From DASQDN01 sp963825845 (GTDB taxonomy: Bacteria; Acidobacteriota; Terriglobia; Bryobacterales; Bryobacteraceae), in assembly GCA_963825845.1 (NCBI GenBank), contig CAWGVL010000009.1, positions 13,853 through 77,852 on the forward strand: a stretch of 64,000 bases of DNA, in the 5' to 3' direction. The position numbers were made by a program, and so were the translations under genes. The stretch's first letter is position 1. The number at the start of each line of letters is the position of its first letter. Shown piece by piece: positions 19,553-29,652 of this stretch. The notes below the pieces were generated by a model, which saw only the letters and a program-made list of their open reading frames with translations, had not been told where the DNA came from and searched no databases.

Positions 19553-21316
19553 TTGGACCCACGACTCGCCAGACGTTACGACCTGCTTGTGTGCCTGTTC
19601 GCCGCGGCTATCTATCTGGTTGCCTGCATCAGCCCGCCCGCTCTCATGGATGACGTGGATGCCGTGCAGGCGCAGATCGCACGAAACATGCTCGAGTCGG
19701 GTGACTGGGTGACGGCCCGGCTCAACGGCGTAGCATATCTGGAAAAATCGCCGTTGGTGTATTGGCTAATGGCAGTTTCGTTCGCAATCTTCGGTGTCCA
19801 TGATTGGGCCGCGCGCCTGCCTATCGCCCTGAGCGTAGTCGTCTTGGCCTGGTTGATCAATCGGATCGGACGTTGGGCTTTCGACGCCAGAGCCGGATTC
19901 TACGCCGGGCTTTGTATTGCGACGTGTGTCGGCCTCTTTCTCTTCACCCGCATCCTGATTCCCGATGTCATTCTCACCACAACAATAGCTCTCGCAATGT
20001 GGGCGTTTCTCCGCGCGCTTGATGAGCACGAACCCAGGCCGCGGCTGTGGGCCTATACATTTTGGGCAGCAATCGCCACCGGGCTCCTGCTGAAAGGCCT
20101 GATCGCGGCTGTGTTCCCCATTGCCGCCGTGTGCTTGTATCTTCTTTTCGCAAAGCAGCTCCGGAATATCATGAGGCTCCGTCCGTTTGAGGGGATCGCG
20201 ATACTGCTGGTGATCGCCGCGCCATGGCACATCATTGCGACTCTGCGAAACCCTCCTTATTTCGATCTCACTCCGAAGAGCGAGCCCGGTCATTATCACG
20301 GGTTCTTCTGGTTCTACTTCCTGAACGAGCACGTCTTCCGATTCCTGAACATGCGGCATCCCCGCGATTACAATACGGTCCCGCGATATCTCTTCTGGCT
20401 CTTCCACCTGCTCTGGCTGTTTCCGTGGAGCGCATTCTTCCCCGGACTGCTGAAACTCTCCTACAAGCCGGTCAACCGCGCAGGCCGTACGCGATTAATC
20501 GCGCTCTGTTGGGTGGGTTTCGTCATGGTGTTCTTCACTTTTTCGACGACGCAAGAATACTACTCGATGCCGATCTACCCTGCCCTTGCGCTGTTACTAG
20601 GTTGCGCGATAGCGACACCGCATCCATGGCGCACAGCGGGGGCGAAAGTCATCGCTGTTGTGGCCGGCCTCGCCGCGCTGGCGATCGCAGGCATTCTATG
20701 GCATGTTCGTGGCCTGCCGACTCCGGGCGACATCTCCAACGCGCTGACCTCGAACCCGGAAGCGTACACGCTTTCTCTCGGCCATATGGGAGATCTCACG
20801 ATCGAAGCGTTCGCCTATCTACGATTACCCCTGATCGTCGCTGGCGTGGCGTTCCTTGTTGGAGCGATCGGAGCATGGCGATGCCGCTTTCTCGCAATCG
20901 CGGCGATGATGGTGTTATTCCTGAATGCGGCTCGTATGGCACTCGTCGTTTTCGATCCGTATCTTTCCTCGCGACCACTGGCCGAAGCCCTGATGAAGGC
21001 GCCGCCCGGACAACTCATCACCGATAATCAGTACTACACGTTCTCGTCCGTGTTCTTCTATACAAATCGGCGGGCCTTGCTGTTGAACGGCCGTGTCAAC
21101 AATCTGGAGTACGGCTCGTATGCGCCCGGCGCGCCCGATGTGTTTATCGACGACACTCAGTTCGCGGATCTATGGCGCAAGCCGGAGCGATACTATGTCC
21201 TCGTAGAAAAACCTTCCGTGCCGCGCTTTGAAAAGCTCGTAGGTCGTGAAGCCTTGATCCAGGTGAAAGAGTCCGGCGGTAAGTTCCTGTTCAGCAATCA
21301 TGCGGATCTGTATTGA
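19553..21316 (+). CDS. GT39/ArnT-like membrane glycosyltransferase
   Basis: A 587-residue polytopic membrane protein starting at TTG 19553. The first membrane segment is followed by LMDDVDAVQAQIARNMLESGDW, where the acidic pair matches the catalytic first periplasmic loop of GT39/GT83 transferases, then YLEKSPLVYWLMA. About ten hydrophobic segments follow, with a soluble C-terminal part from about residue 470. Such enzymes take a sugar from a polyprenyl-phosphate carrier to lipid A or protein in the periplasm. The polyprenyl-phosphate glycosyltransferase at 10034 could provide such a donor, though the two are not adjacent. It overlaps the next gene by 17 bases. Confidence 0.85.
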   Translation: MDPRLARRYDLLVCLFAAAIYLVACISPPALMDDVDAVQAQIARNMLESGDWVTARLNGVAYLEKSPLVYWLMAVSFAIFGVHDWAARLPIALSVVVLAWLINRIGRWAFDARAGFYAGLCIATCVGLFLFTRILIPDVILTTTIALAMWAFLRALDEHEPRPRLWAYTFWAAIATGLLLKGLIAAVFPIAAVCLYLLFAKQLRNIMRLRPFEGIAILLVIAAPWHIIATLRNPPYFDLTPKSEPGHYHGFFWFYFLNEHVFRFLNMRHPRDYNTVPRYLFWLFHLLWLFPWSAFFPGLLKLSYKPVNRAGRTRLIALCWVGFVMVFFTFSTTQEYYSMPIYPALALLLGCAIATPHPWRTAGAKVIAVVAGLAALAIAGILWHVRGLPTPGDISNALTSNPEAYTLSLGHMGDLTIEAFAYLRLPLIVAGVAFLVGAIGAWRCRFLAIAAMMVLFLNAARMALVVFDPYLSSRPLAEALMKAPPGQLITDNQYYTFSSVFFYTNRRALLLNGRVNNLEYGSYAPGAPDVFIDDTQFADLWRKPERYYVLVEKPSVPRFEKLVGREALIQVKESGGKFLFSNHADLY

Positions 21317-22400
21317 CGCGACCGCTCTGCTGCTTCGTTCGGCAGGGATCAAGAACTATCTGTACCACTGGATGAGATCCCTGCGCGAGTACGCGCCCGA
21401 GCATGAGATCAATGCATTCCCCCTGCTCGGCGATATCGGAGCGCTCGATCATGACCGATCGACGCTGACACCGCTTCAAACGTACCCGCGCATTGCCGTT
21501 TTGCAGTTCATCAACAAGATCTTCAAACCGGCCATCAATCTCGCCGTGCCGAAGGTCGACGTCTTCCACGCCTCGAACCAGATCCACTCCGTGCCGCGCG
21601 GGGTGAAACTCACGGGCACCATCTACGACATGACTTGCCTGCTAATGCCTCAGTTTCACACTCCTGCGAACGTCCGAGCCGAGTCGCATCATTACGATCG
21701 GGTCTTCAAACGTAGCGACGGTCTGATCGCCATCTCAGAAAGCGCCAAAGAGGATGCGGTGACACTGCTGCGACTGAACCCGGACAAGATCACGGTCATC
21801 TACCCCGGCATCCCCGAACGGTATTTTGAAGCCGAGCCAGGCGAGGTCCGAACGAAATACAACCTGTCGAAACCCTTCGTGCTCTTCGTCGGCACGATTG
21901 AGCCGCGAAAGAACGTGGATGCATTGCTTGACGCGTGGGTTCAGTTACCCTCTTCTATCCGTCAAGCCCATCATCTTGTGTTCGTCGGACCAATCGGATG
22001 GGCGGGCAATGCGACGGTGAATCGCCTTCGCTCCGGTATCGAAGGCGTGCGTATCTTGGGTTATATTCCGGAATCCGACTTGCCCGCCATCACAGCCGCC
22101 GCGACCGTGTTCGCCTACCCATCCTTCTACGAAGGCTTCGGTTTCCCCATAGCGCAAGCGATGGCCGCGGGCGTGCCGGTGATTACGTCAAACATTTCCT
22201 CCATGCCCGAGGTCGTAGGAGATGCCGGCATGCTCATCGATCCTCAAAGCGCGACGGCGTTAGCGGAAGCAATGAAGGCACTGCTCACGTCGCCGGGCAG
22301 GCGCCAGGACATGGCAGAAAAAGGGAGACGGCTGGCGAGAAGATTCACGTGGAAGAACTCGGCACTGCAGTCCGCCGAGTTCTTCTCACGCTTGGGTTAG
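21300..22400 (+). CDS. Glycosyltransferase family 4
   Basis: A 366-residue GT-B enzyme. The N-terminal domain has MRICIDATALLLRSAGIKNY and FHASNQIHSVPRG; the C-terminal domain has FVLFVGTIEPRKNVDALLDA (donor-binding), GYIPESDLPAITAA and YPSFYEGFGFPIAQAMAAGV with the EX7E-type acidic residues, then SSMPEVVGDAGMLIDP. It would add a sugar from a nucleotide donor in surface polysaccharide synthesis. Its start lies within the end of the GT39-like gene, so the two are translated together. It is convergent with the receptor gene (4-base overlap). Confidence 0.9.
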   Translation: MRICIDATALLLRSAGIKNYLYHWMRSLREYAPEHEINAFPLLGDIGALDHDRSTLTPLQTYPRIAVLQFINKIFKPAINLAVPKVDVFHASNQIHSVPRGVKLTGTIYDMTCLLMPQFHTPANVRAESHHYDRVFKRSDGLIAISESAKEDAVTLLRLNPDKITVIYPGIPERYFEAEPGEVRTKYNLSKPFVLFVGTIEPRKNVDALLDAWVQLPSSIRQAHHLVFVGPIGWAGNATVNRLRSGIEGVRILGYIPESDLPAITAAATVFAYPSFYEGFGFPIAQAMAAGVPVITSNISSMPEVVGDAGMLIDPQSATALAEAMKALLTSPGRRQDMAEKGRRLARRFTWKNSALQSAEFFSRLG

Positions 22401-25400
22401 AAACGAAGTGTCAATTGGTAGCGGATAATACGGCCCCCCGCCTCGAGAAAACGAGGATTCGCGAATCGGCCGCCGATCGATGTCTGCACGGAAGAAGCAA
22501 TCGTACTCTCCCCCGGAACAAACGGACCCACGCTCTTGTAGCCGTACTGCGGATGATTCCAGATGTTATAGAACTCAGTCCGAAACTCGGTACGGAATCG
22601 TTCGGTGATCCGAACGTTCTTAATTAGATTAATATCCCAGTTATTCAACCCAGGGATACGCTCGGTGTTTCTGCCGGCGTTGCCGGTATGCGGCACATAT
22701 CCCGGAGGTCCGGCCGCACCAAAAGTGGGCTGTCCGATATACCGCGCGTCTTTCGGATCCATCGGTACCGCGATGTATTTGCCCGTCGCCGCATCAAAAA
22801 TGTCGGGATTGACGTACCCATACGGATTCGTCGACGAGATCCCGACCCACTGTGCCCGAACGCCATCCTGTCCAGCGGGATTCAGATCGGGACGGTTCGG
22901 TCCTCCAATACCATCGGAGTCCGCGCCATTCGCAACACTGTACGGCACACCCGACTCGAACGTCGTGATTCCCGCGATCTGCCAACCACCAGCGATCTTC
23001 CCAAGAGCGCCACGCTGATCCCGCATGAATGGCAGTTCATACAACCACGCAAACGACAGCTTGTGCGTGCGGTCGTACAGCGATGGCCCTTTCTCGAGTC
23101 GCTGCCCGCCAAATGCCGGCGGCAAACTCGATGTCGGCAGCGTGTTGTTGTAAGTGAATAGTTCGCTGCCATTATCCAGCAACTTGGACCACGTGTACGC
23201 AACGTTCAGCCCCAGGCTGCGGGTAAACCGCTTCTGCACCTGTGTCTGCCACGAGTGATAGGAAGAGTGCCCATCGTTTGTTCGAATGATCCGAACGCCC
23301 TGCATCGGGTCCAGCCGCGAATCGATGAGATAAGGATTCGGGCTTGCGCTGACCGCCGCCTGCAACTGCGCCAGTGATGTGAATCCATTTGGAAGAACCG
23401 CCAACGAAGCAGGAACCGCAGGATTCAGATCCTGCTGTACGTAGAGTTTCACGCCACTCGATCCGACGTAGGCAGTATCCAGGATCACGCTGCCCGGCAA
23501 CTCGCGTTGAATCCCAAAAGACCAGCGCATGTAATACGGATTGACCAGATCGCCGGACATGAGGATATTCTGCGCGTCACGAGGCGTCAGCCTGCGCGCG
23601 GTCACTGGAAGCAGCGCAGAAAGGTTGGCGCGCCCGCGCGGCTCGGCTGCGGTCGTAGCGAAAACATTGCTTGTGGAGATTACGTTCGGCGATGAAGACG
23701 CCCCGTTGGACGCGATGTTGTTGAAGAACGAGTCGTAGCCCATGTTGAAGCCTGACCGGATCACACTCCTCCTGTCGCCGAAGATCCGGCCCAACCATCC
23801 GTCCTTGAACCCCGGAGAATAGGCAATACCGATGACCGGAATCCAATTGTTGTTATCGCGCTTGACTTGGTTCGGCTGATCGAACGGCCCGGTCGCCGTG
23901 CGTGGATCGATATTGAAGAGCCCGGTGAAAGCGGGTGAACGCAGCGAATTCATCGGCGTGCCGAAATTTTCGTAGCGTACGCCAAGTGTCAGAGTTAAAT
24001 TCGCGTTGACCTGCCAACGATCCTGGAAGAAGTAAGCGTGGCGGAAATACGTCGGATAGTAAACCGGTGATCCGAAATCTCGACTCGCCGCTCCGCTTGA
24101 CCCGCTGAAGTCATCGAGGAAGTTTGCGAAGGCCGAGTAATTGGTAGCTGACCCAAATAGCAGGCTTCCACGAACGACCTGCGGCGCGACTTGCCTCGAT
24201 CGCTGGCTCATCAGATCTACACCGGTGCGGAACGTGTGCCGGCCGCGAACGTAGCTGACAGTATCCTGTAACACGAAGCTGTTCGCAATCCTGCCCTGCG
24301 GTATCGCCGCGGAAACGCCAATCTGCGTTAAGGGCGCGAAGGCGTATATAGGAAGGGACTGCGCGTCGGCAGCCGTTGCGTCCAGTGGGACGTCGAGAAC
24401 AAAGCGGTTATACGGCAACCTCAACTCATTCGTGAACGAGGGAGAAAAGACGTGCGTCTCGGATAAAACTACTGCCTGATAACGATTGAATTCGCTCGAC
24501 TGATAGCCTGGAAAATTCGCTGTGGATAAAGGAAGCGCGTTTTTCTCGTAACCATAACGCACCGTCAGAATATCCTTCTCGCTGAAATGATGATCGACCT
24601 TGGAAATTGTCTGGCGATCATCGAACTTGCGCGGATAGGCGAACAGACCCGTTCCCGTTTCGATGTTTCCGCGGTCCCTGCCTGTGACAGGGTCTACGCC
24701 GAGAACGATATTTCCGAATTGACCGGTACCCGTGACGCCGTCGGTGACCCTCAGATACAAGTCGGCATGAGGATTGGTTCCTTCCGGAAAGAGAGACCGC
24801 AGCTTCGACTTCCCCGCCTCCGAAAGCGTGGTCAGCGCTACCTGGCTGGTCGAACGCTGCCGCTGTTCCTGCCATGAAGTGAAGAAAAACGTCTTGTCTC
24901 TTACGATCCGTCCGCCCAACGAGCCGGTGAAATACTGGTCGATCCCGGGGAACATTTTGCCGCGTTTCTGAATCTCGGGATCGAGCGACTGGGTATTGGT
25001 GATAGCGTCATCGTTGGTCGCATCCAGCACGTAACCAAGTGATCCATGGAAGTCGTTCGTACCGGATTTGATAATCGTGTTGACGACAGCCCCGCCGGCA
25101 CGGCCGAACTCCGCATCGTAATTGGCGGTTTGAATTGACACTTCCTGAACAGCGTCGGGTATCTTGACCTGAAATGCCTGTCCGGCCACCGAAATGTCGT
25201 TATTCTCGGTTCCATCCAGCAGAAAATTATTGGAGCGTCCACGAGCGCCATTCACAGAGAATGTCGCTGCCCCGGCCGTATTCTGGCGTCGCTCATGCAC
25301 TCCCGGCAGCGTGATCGCGAGCATCGCCGGATTGCGGGCATAAATCGGGAGATTCAGCGCCTGAACCGTGTTGACGTTTCCGCCTCGCACCGGGGCTTCG

Positions 25401-25786
25401 GTTTGAAGCTGTACTGCTTGGGCGGATACCTCGACAACGGTCACATTGTCGCCCAGCTCCAGCGCAATATCGATGCCGGCGGTTTGCGCAGCCTGCACGT
25501 TGATCGAGCGTGTCGTCAGCGGGCGAAAGCCTTGCGCTTTGAAGGTCAGATCATGCTCGCCCAGGTCTACAGCGTCGAAGCGATACACGCCGGTCTGATT
25601 CGTTGTCGTGGATCGCGAAACCCCCGTCAGTGTTCCTTTGAGTTCAACTGTCGCTCCTGGAACTGCTGAGCCGGAGGGGTCCGAAACGATGCCGGTTACT
25701 GTACCTCGACTTGTCTGCCCAAATACAATCGCGCTGGATAGCACCGCAATAAAAAGCCACACGCGTGCCAGTCTGGTCTTATGCAT
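22397..25786 (-). CDS. TonB-dependent receptor, Oar-like, with carboxypeptidase-regulatory-like domain
   Basis: An intact 1129-residue outer-membrane protein. A signal peptide (WLFIAVLSSAIVFGQ) is followed by a carboxypeptidase-regulatory-like domain at about residues 25-110 (GTVTGIVSDPSGSAVPGATV), a plug domain (LNLPIYARNP, FSVNGARGRSNNFLLDGTEN), and a long beta-barrel ending in aromatic Phe (RYQLTLRF), the usual barrel-assembly signal. Acidobacteria carry many of these; they probably import large carbohydrates or other ligands through TonB. No specific substrate can be read from the sequence. No partner gene is adjacent. Confidence 0.92.
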   Translation of the reverse strand: MHKTRLARVWLFIAVLSSAIVFGQTSRGTVTGIVSDPSGSAVPGATVELKGTLTGVSRSTTTNQTGVYRFDAVDLGEHDLTFKAQGFRPLTTRSINVQAAQTAGIDIALELGDNVTVVEVSAQAVQLQTEAPVRGGNVNTVQALNLPIYARNPAMLAITLPGVHERRQNTAGAATFSVNGARGRSNNFLLDGTENNDISVAGQAFQVKIPDAVQEVSIQTANYDAEFGRAGGAVVNTIIKSGTNDFHGSLGYVLDATNDDAITNTQSLDPEIQKRGKMFPGIDQYFTGSLGGRIVRDKTFFFTSWQEQRQRSTSQVALTTLSEAGKSKLRSLFPEGTNPHADLYLRVTDGVTGTGQFGNIVLGVDPVTGRDRGNIETGTGLFAYPRKFDDRQTISKVDHHFSEKDILTVRYGYEKNALPLSTANFPGYQSSEFNRYQAVVLSETHVFSPSFTNELRLPYNRFVLDVPLDATAADAQSLPIYAFAPLTQIGVSAAIPQGRIANSFVLQDTVSYVRGRHTFRTGVDLMSQRSRQVAPQVVRGSLLFGSATNYSAFANFLDDFSGSSGAASRDFGSPVYYPTYFRHAYFFQDRWQVNANLTLTLGVRYENFGTPMNSLRSPAFTGLFNIDPRTATGPFDQPNQVKRDNNNWIPVIGIAYSPGFKDGWLGRIFGDRRSVIRSGFNMGYDSFFNNIASNGASSSPNVISTSNVFATTAAEPRGRANLSALLPVTARRLTPRDAQNILMSGDLVNPYYMRWSFGIQRELPGSVILDTAYVGSSGVKLYVQQDLNPAVPASLAVLPNGFTSLAQLQAAVSASPNPYLIDSRLDPMQGVRIIRTNDGHSSYHSWQTQVQKRFTRSLGLNVAYTWSKLLDNGSELFTYNNTLPTSSLPPAFGGQRLEKGPSLYDRTHKLSFAWLYELPFMRDQRGALGKIAGGWQIAGITTFESGVPYSVANGADSDGIGGPNRPDLNPAGQDGVRAQWVGISSTNPYGYVNPDIFDAATGKYIAVPMDPKDARYIGQPTFGAAGPPGYVPHTGNAGRNTERIPGLNNWDINLIKNVRITERFRTEFRTEFYNIWNHPQYGYKSVGPFVPGESTIASSVQTSIGGRFANPRFLEAGGRIIRYQLTLRF

Positions 25787-25948
25787 GTCTGTTCTGTCTC
25801 ACTTAGGAAATGAGTTGAATCCAGTCTAGCAATCTATCGCGGCGCGGGACCCGCATACCGCAAACGAGGGTACCGCATTTATAGGATTTCACCGAGTGGC
25901 TTTCGCGTGAATTTAGGGTGATTTGTTATACAGTTGAGCGGACAGTTG

Positions 25949-26716
25949 CTATCGCGCAACAGCGAAATCCCAGACCTGGATATTGCCCTTACCCTCGGTA
26001 TATTCGACGACTGCATATTCGCCCGGTTCGAGCGGCTTTGTCGGCCAGATCTTATAAAGACCTTCCGCAATCTGCTGCTTGAAAGTCTCGACGATATCGG
26101 TATCTTCCACGATCTCGTTCGACACGGGAACCATATTCAACGTCTGTACAATCCGCGAGCTCTTGGCGGGCTTCATCCGCACGATCGCGAGCCGCTCCAG
26201 TTCGTAAAGCCGGAAGTAAAATTCAGGGCGCTCCGCTTGCAACGTGAGCGCGGCCTTGAGGCCATCGAGTTCAACAGTCGATTTCCCGGCGACCATCGGT
26301 ATCGGCGAAATCGCCTTCAACACGGACCGGCGCTTATTGTTAACGCTCTTCACCTCCGCCTGTTTCAGCGTGGTGATCTGCTCGCCTTGGACGATATACA
26401 CGCCTGGGTTGACGGGAATACGCTCGATCTCGCGGCGTTGAGCGCGCTCGGCCTTCTCCTCTGCATCCAGAGCGGCGGCATCTTCTCGACGAGACGCCTC
26501 TCGGGCCGCCTTCTCGCTTTCTGTGCGCTTCAGGTCCACCAGGTCAAGCGGGATTTCTTCCCACTCGCTACGCTCCGTGCTGTAATACCGCACCCGATCG
26601 CCCTTGGTCTCGTACTCACTCACCGAGTGATACGATCCGTCCTTCATATACAGCCGTACGGTCGCAGCTCCCAGCAGCCCAGCGGCGAGCATCAACAGTG
26701 CGATTGCGCGGATCAT
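25949..26716 (-). CDS. Exported protein of unknown function with charged helical segment
   Basis: ATG 26716 gives a 255-residue protein beginning MIRAIALLMLAAGLLGAATV, a signal peptide. The frame stays open upstream to 27400, but that part is antisense to the aldo/keto reductase and I do not count it. A short beta-rich part (VRLYMKDGSYHSVSEYE) resembles small SH3-like regions, then comes a highly charged helix (KAAREASRREDAAALDAEEK) near residues 70-105, then a C-terminal globular part ending near YKIWPTKPLEPGEYAVVEY. I recognise no family; the type is common in acidobacterial genomes to my impression. Confidence 0.7.
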   Translation of the reverse strand: MIRAIALLMLAAGLLGAATVRLYMKDGSYHSVSEYETKGDRVRYYSTERSEWEEIPLDLVDLKRTESEKAAREASRREDAAALDAEEKAERAQRREIERIPVNPGVYIVQGEQITTLKQAEVKSVNNKRRSVLKAISPIPMVAGKSTVELDGLKAALTLQAERPEFYFRLYELERLAIVRMKPAKSSRIVQTLNMVPVSNEIVEDTDIVETFKQQIAEGLYKIWPTKPLEPGEYAVVEYTEGKGNIQVWDFAVAR

Positions 26717-26791
26717 CCTTCTAGTTTGACTCTCACTCCGGCCCGCAGGTTGCTTACACGTCCCTTTCGGGGCGGGAAGTACGATGGTTTC

Positions 26792-27760
26792 ATGAGATAC
26801 CGAAAACTCGGCAGGACTGGTCTCGAAATTAGCGAGATCGGCTACGGCGCCTGGGGCATCGGCGGCAAACAGTGGAAAGGTGGCACGGATGATGAATCCA
26901 TCCTCGCTCTCCGACGCTCGTTCGAACTTGGCTTGAACTTTATCGACACGGCCCTCGCCTATGGCGACGGGCATAGCGAAATGCTCGTCGGTGAGGTCGT
27001 CAAGGATGCTCCGCGTCGCGTGTACATCGCGACAAAGGTACCTCCCAAGAATCGAATCTGGCCGGCAGCGCCGGGATCGAACATTGCCGACGTGTTCCCC
27101 TATGACTATATCGTTCGCTCGACCGAGGAGAGTCTCCGGAATCTGCGCATCGACACGATCGACCTTCAGCAATTGCACGTCTGGGACCCGGGCTGGATTG
27201 ACCGCGATGAATGGAAACGGGCGTTTGAAGATCTGAAGCGCGACGGCAAGATCCGCTTCACCGGAGTGTCCATCAATGACCACCAGCCCGATTCGGCGCT
27301 CGATGTCGTTGCCTCCGGACTCATCGACTCGGTACAGGTGATCTACAACATCTTCGACCAAACTCCCGAAAATAATCTGTTTCCTGTCACAAAAAAGCAC
27401 AACGTGGGGGTCTTAGCACGAGTCCCGTTCGATGAGGGAAGCCTCACCGGAACTATAACGCAAAATTCTGAATTTGAAGGAGATGAATTTCGCGCGTTTT
27501 ACTTCAGAGGCGACCGCAAGCAAGAGGTGGTTGAGCACGTGTCCGCGCTCCGGGCAGACCTGGAGGGCGTACCCGGCTCGCTGCCCGAAGTCGCCTTGCG
27601 TTTCTGCCTGTCGCATCCTGCTGTATCTTCCGTCATTCCCGGCATGCGCAGGGTCAGGAACGTGGAGTCGAACTGTCGCGTCTCCGACACCGGGCCATTG
27701 GAGGAGGCCTCGCTACAAAAACTAAGAAAACATGCCTGGAACAAAAACTATTACAGCTAG
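26792..27760 (+). CDS. Aldo/keto reductase
   Basis: A 322-residue NAD(P)H-dependent oxidoreductase from ATG 26792; the open frame extends far upstream but only antisense to the previous gene. Family marks: MRYRKLGRTGLEISEIGYGA, FIDTALAYGDGHSE (catalytic Asp and Tyr), VYIATKVPP (Lys), DLQQLHVWDPGW (His), then VQVIYNIFDQTPENNLFPV and a C-terminal SSVIPGMRRVRNVESN cofactor-binding segment. It probably reduces an aldehyde or sugar. It overlaps the next gene by 29 bases. Confidence 0.9.
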   Translation: MRYRKLGRTGLEISEIGYGAWGIGGKQWKGGTDDESILALRRSFELGLNFIDTALAYGDGHSEMLVGEVVKDAPRRVYIATKVPPKNRIWPAAPGSNIADVFPYDYIVRSTEESLRNLRIDTIDLQQLHVWDPGWIDRDEWKRAFEDLKRDGKIRFTGVSINDHQPDSALDVVASGLIDSVQVIYNIFDQTPENNLFPVTKKHNVGVLARVPFDEGSLTGTITQNSEFEGDEFRAFYFRGDRKQEVVEHVSALRADLEGVPGSLPEVALRFCLSHPAVSSVIPGMRRVRNVESNCRVSDTGPLEEASLQKLRKHAWNKNYYS

Positions 27761-28665
27761 TCTGTTCTTCGCCGCCGCAACTCTTTCGCTGGCGGCGACT
27801 CCGGATTATTTCCCTTTGCAATCCGGCAACTCGTGGGCCTTTCGAGGCACAGCAAGATGGTTCAACAGCACTCCCCAGTCGATCGAAGTTCAGGGTACGG
27901 AGCGCTTTCGCGACCAGGATTATTCGAAGGTGAACTTCTTCGGACGCACAATCTACTTACGTTCAACGGACACTGGCGTGAGCGTATTCGACACAACTGC
28001 TGGTCAGGAGCAAACTTGGATTCGGTTCGATGCGGCGGAAGGCCAAAGTTTTCCGGTGGCGATCGAGCCCTGTACACGCGCAGCAAAAATCGAATCGAAG
28101 ATGGCGAAGGTAAAGACGCCCGCGGGCGAATGGGACAACGCCATCCAGTTGTCGTTCGAAACAAGTTGCGCCGATGCTGGCCTGACCTCGATGTACTTCG
28201 TCCCTGGTCTTGGCCCGGTCGTCTACGAGACCACGAGCATCGCGGGTCCGGTTCGCTGGGAGTTGATCTACAGCCGAGCGGGCTCAACCGCTGCCGAGGC
28301 GCCACAAGTCGCTTTCACGGTTGCCCTTGACGCGCCGGTGTATCAGGCAGCGGAATCGCTCAATATTCTGGTCCGGTTGACGCTGCGGAATACTGCATTC
28401 CCAACCGGTAACGCTCACATTTCCGAGCGGGCAAAGATATGACGTCCGTATCTGGAACGATAGAGGACAAGTCGTCTACACGTGGTCAGCCGACAAACTA
28501 TTTCCGCAGGTGTTCACGACGGAGAAGGTCGGGCCTGGCGAGAAGACGTTCCCGTTTGTCGCAACTGTGCCGAATCTCCCGCCCGGACGTTACGTTGCCG
28601 AAGCGTGGCTGTCGACAGGCAATCGCGAGTACGTCGGCATCATCGGCTTTGAAGTGATTCGTTGA
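27732..28665 (+). CDS. Exported protein with C-terminal BsuPI-type domain, frameshifted
   Basis: From ATG 27732 (MPGTKTITASLFFAAATLSLA, signal peptide) the frame covers about 230 residues and stops at 28442. One base shift near 28410 leads into RYDVRIWNDRGQVVYTWSAD, KLFPQVFTTEKVGPGEKTFP and LPPGRYVAEAWLST to TGA 28665. Those segments match the BsuPI domain, an Ig-like fold first described in a Bacillus intracellular protease inhibitor. The N-terminal part (YFPLQSGNSWAFRGTA) looks like a beta-rich secreted domain. The full protein would have about 310 residues. Function unknown; BsuPI domains are often stuck to secreted proteins. Confidence 0.75.
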
Positions 28666-28677
28666 GTTGTTGCGTGG

Positions 28678-28704
28678 AAGGGCTGCGAAAGTAGCCCTTT
28701 CTTA
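28678..28704 (+). terminator. Rho-independent terminator, rightward
   Basis: AAGGGCT, an eight-base loop and AGCCCTT form a seven-pair stem at 28678-28699, followed by TCTTAT. It lies 13 bases after the BsuPI-protein stop. Confidence 0.7.
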
Positions 28705-28724
28705 TGACATGATGTGGTTGTCAC

Positions 28725-29155
28725 ATGATGCGTACATTCCTGTTAACCCTCACAATCTCCGCGATCGCGTTCACGGCCGCGTCCGCAACGGGCGATGAGC
28801 AGCAGATCACGGCTGCCGAGAAAGCTGGGCATCTGCCGTGGTTGCAAAGGACTTCGCCAAACTTGATGCGATGCTAACGCCCGACCTGATCTACGCGCAT
28901 TCCACCGGCGTGATCGATGACAAAGCCCAATACCTGCAGAAGATGAAAACCGGCAAGCAAAACTACGCGGGTGTCGAACACAACTCGACGACGGTTCGGA
29001 TACACGGCGATTCCGCGGTAGCGCACTCCATGATCCGAATGCATGGCACGAATGCTGCCGGCCCGTTCGATGACAATGTCATGGCTCTACACCTTTGGGT
29101 CAAATCCAAAGGAAAATGGCTGCTCGCCGCGCACCAAACAACCAAAGTCAAGTAA
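28725..29155 (+). CDS. Exported NTF2-like/DUF4440 protein, frameshifted
   Basis: ATG 28725 begins MMRTFLLTLTISAIAFTAASA, a signal peptide, then EQQITAAEKA. A missing base near 28828 moves coding to the frame that continues ASAVVAKDFAKLDAMLTPDL, IYAHSTGVIDDKAQYLQKMK and ALHLWVKSKGKWLLAAHQT to TAA 29155. With the correction the protein has about 143 residues and the cone-shaped NTF2-like fold of DUF4440/SnoaL proteins. These are often small ligand-binding or isomerase-like proteins; no specific function can be assigned. Confidence 0.8.
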
Positions 29156-29167
29156 AATAGAAGTTAC

Positions 29168-29551
29168 GTGATGTTGTACATCGGCACCAGTACGCGGAAG
29201 GGATTCACGTGGCTCATCGCCTCAGTCCTTTGCGTTCTGGCGGCAGGCAGCCCGTTAGCCGCATGCCCGTTCATGCAGTCGGAAAAGGCGCAGGCCGATA
29301 TGCCGTGCTGTCCGCGCAAGCCGGTTCCGGCGAAGCACTGTCCGGTCTCATCGGACCTCCAAGTGTGTCCGTTGTACACGACCGACGGCAAGATCGGCAT
29401 CGCGAAAGACAAGTTCGGGATAGCGAAGTTGTCTGTGGCTCCTGCGCCAGTGTTGCACCCGATTTGGGTGCAAGCCCGATCTTCAGACGAAGTATCTGAA
29501 GCAGTCACTCCGGTTGACCTCTATCTGGTCAATCGAGTTCTTCGAATCTGA
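29168..29551 (+). CDS. Cys-rich exported protein of unknown function
   Basis: A 127-residue protein with a hydrophobic leader (FTWLIASVLCVLAAGSPLAA). The mature N-terminal part is rich in Cys: C-PFMQSEKAQADMP-CC, then KPVPAKHC and LQVC within about 50 residues. The rest is unremarkable. Cys spacing of this sort suggests metal binding or disulfides. It is followed after about 100 bases by another small Cys-rich secreted peptide on the same strand, so the two may act together; this is inference from composition and position only. Confidence 0.6.
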   Translation: MMLYIGTSTRKGFTWLIASVLCVLAAGSPLAACPFMQSEKAQADMPCCPRKPVPAKHCPVSSDLQVCPLYTTDGKIGIAKDKFGIAKLSVAPAPVLHPIWVQARSSDEVSEAVTPVDLYLVNRVLRI

Positions 29552-29652
29552 TCCTTCTCCGATTCTTCCTGTGTTCTGGTGAGACGCTCATGCGTGTCGC
29601 CAGTCGTGTCCATGAAGCCCGAATAAACACTAAATATCTTGGGAGATTTGTG

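Noticed and set aside
20224..21027. 267-residue frame inside the GT39-like gene
   Set aside because: The membrane segments and acidic loop of the transferase lie in the other frame; this one is Arg/Ser-rich with no motif.
26717..27400. N-terminal extension of the exported protein at 25949, to 483 residues
   Set aside because: This part lies wholly antisense to the aldo/keto reductase, and a clean signal peptide begins at ATG 26716.
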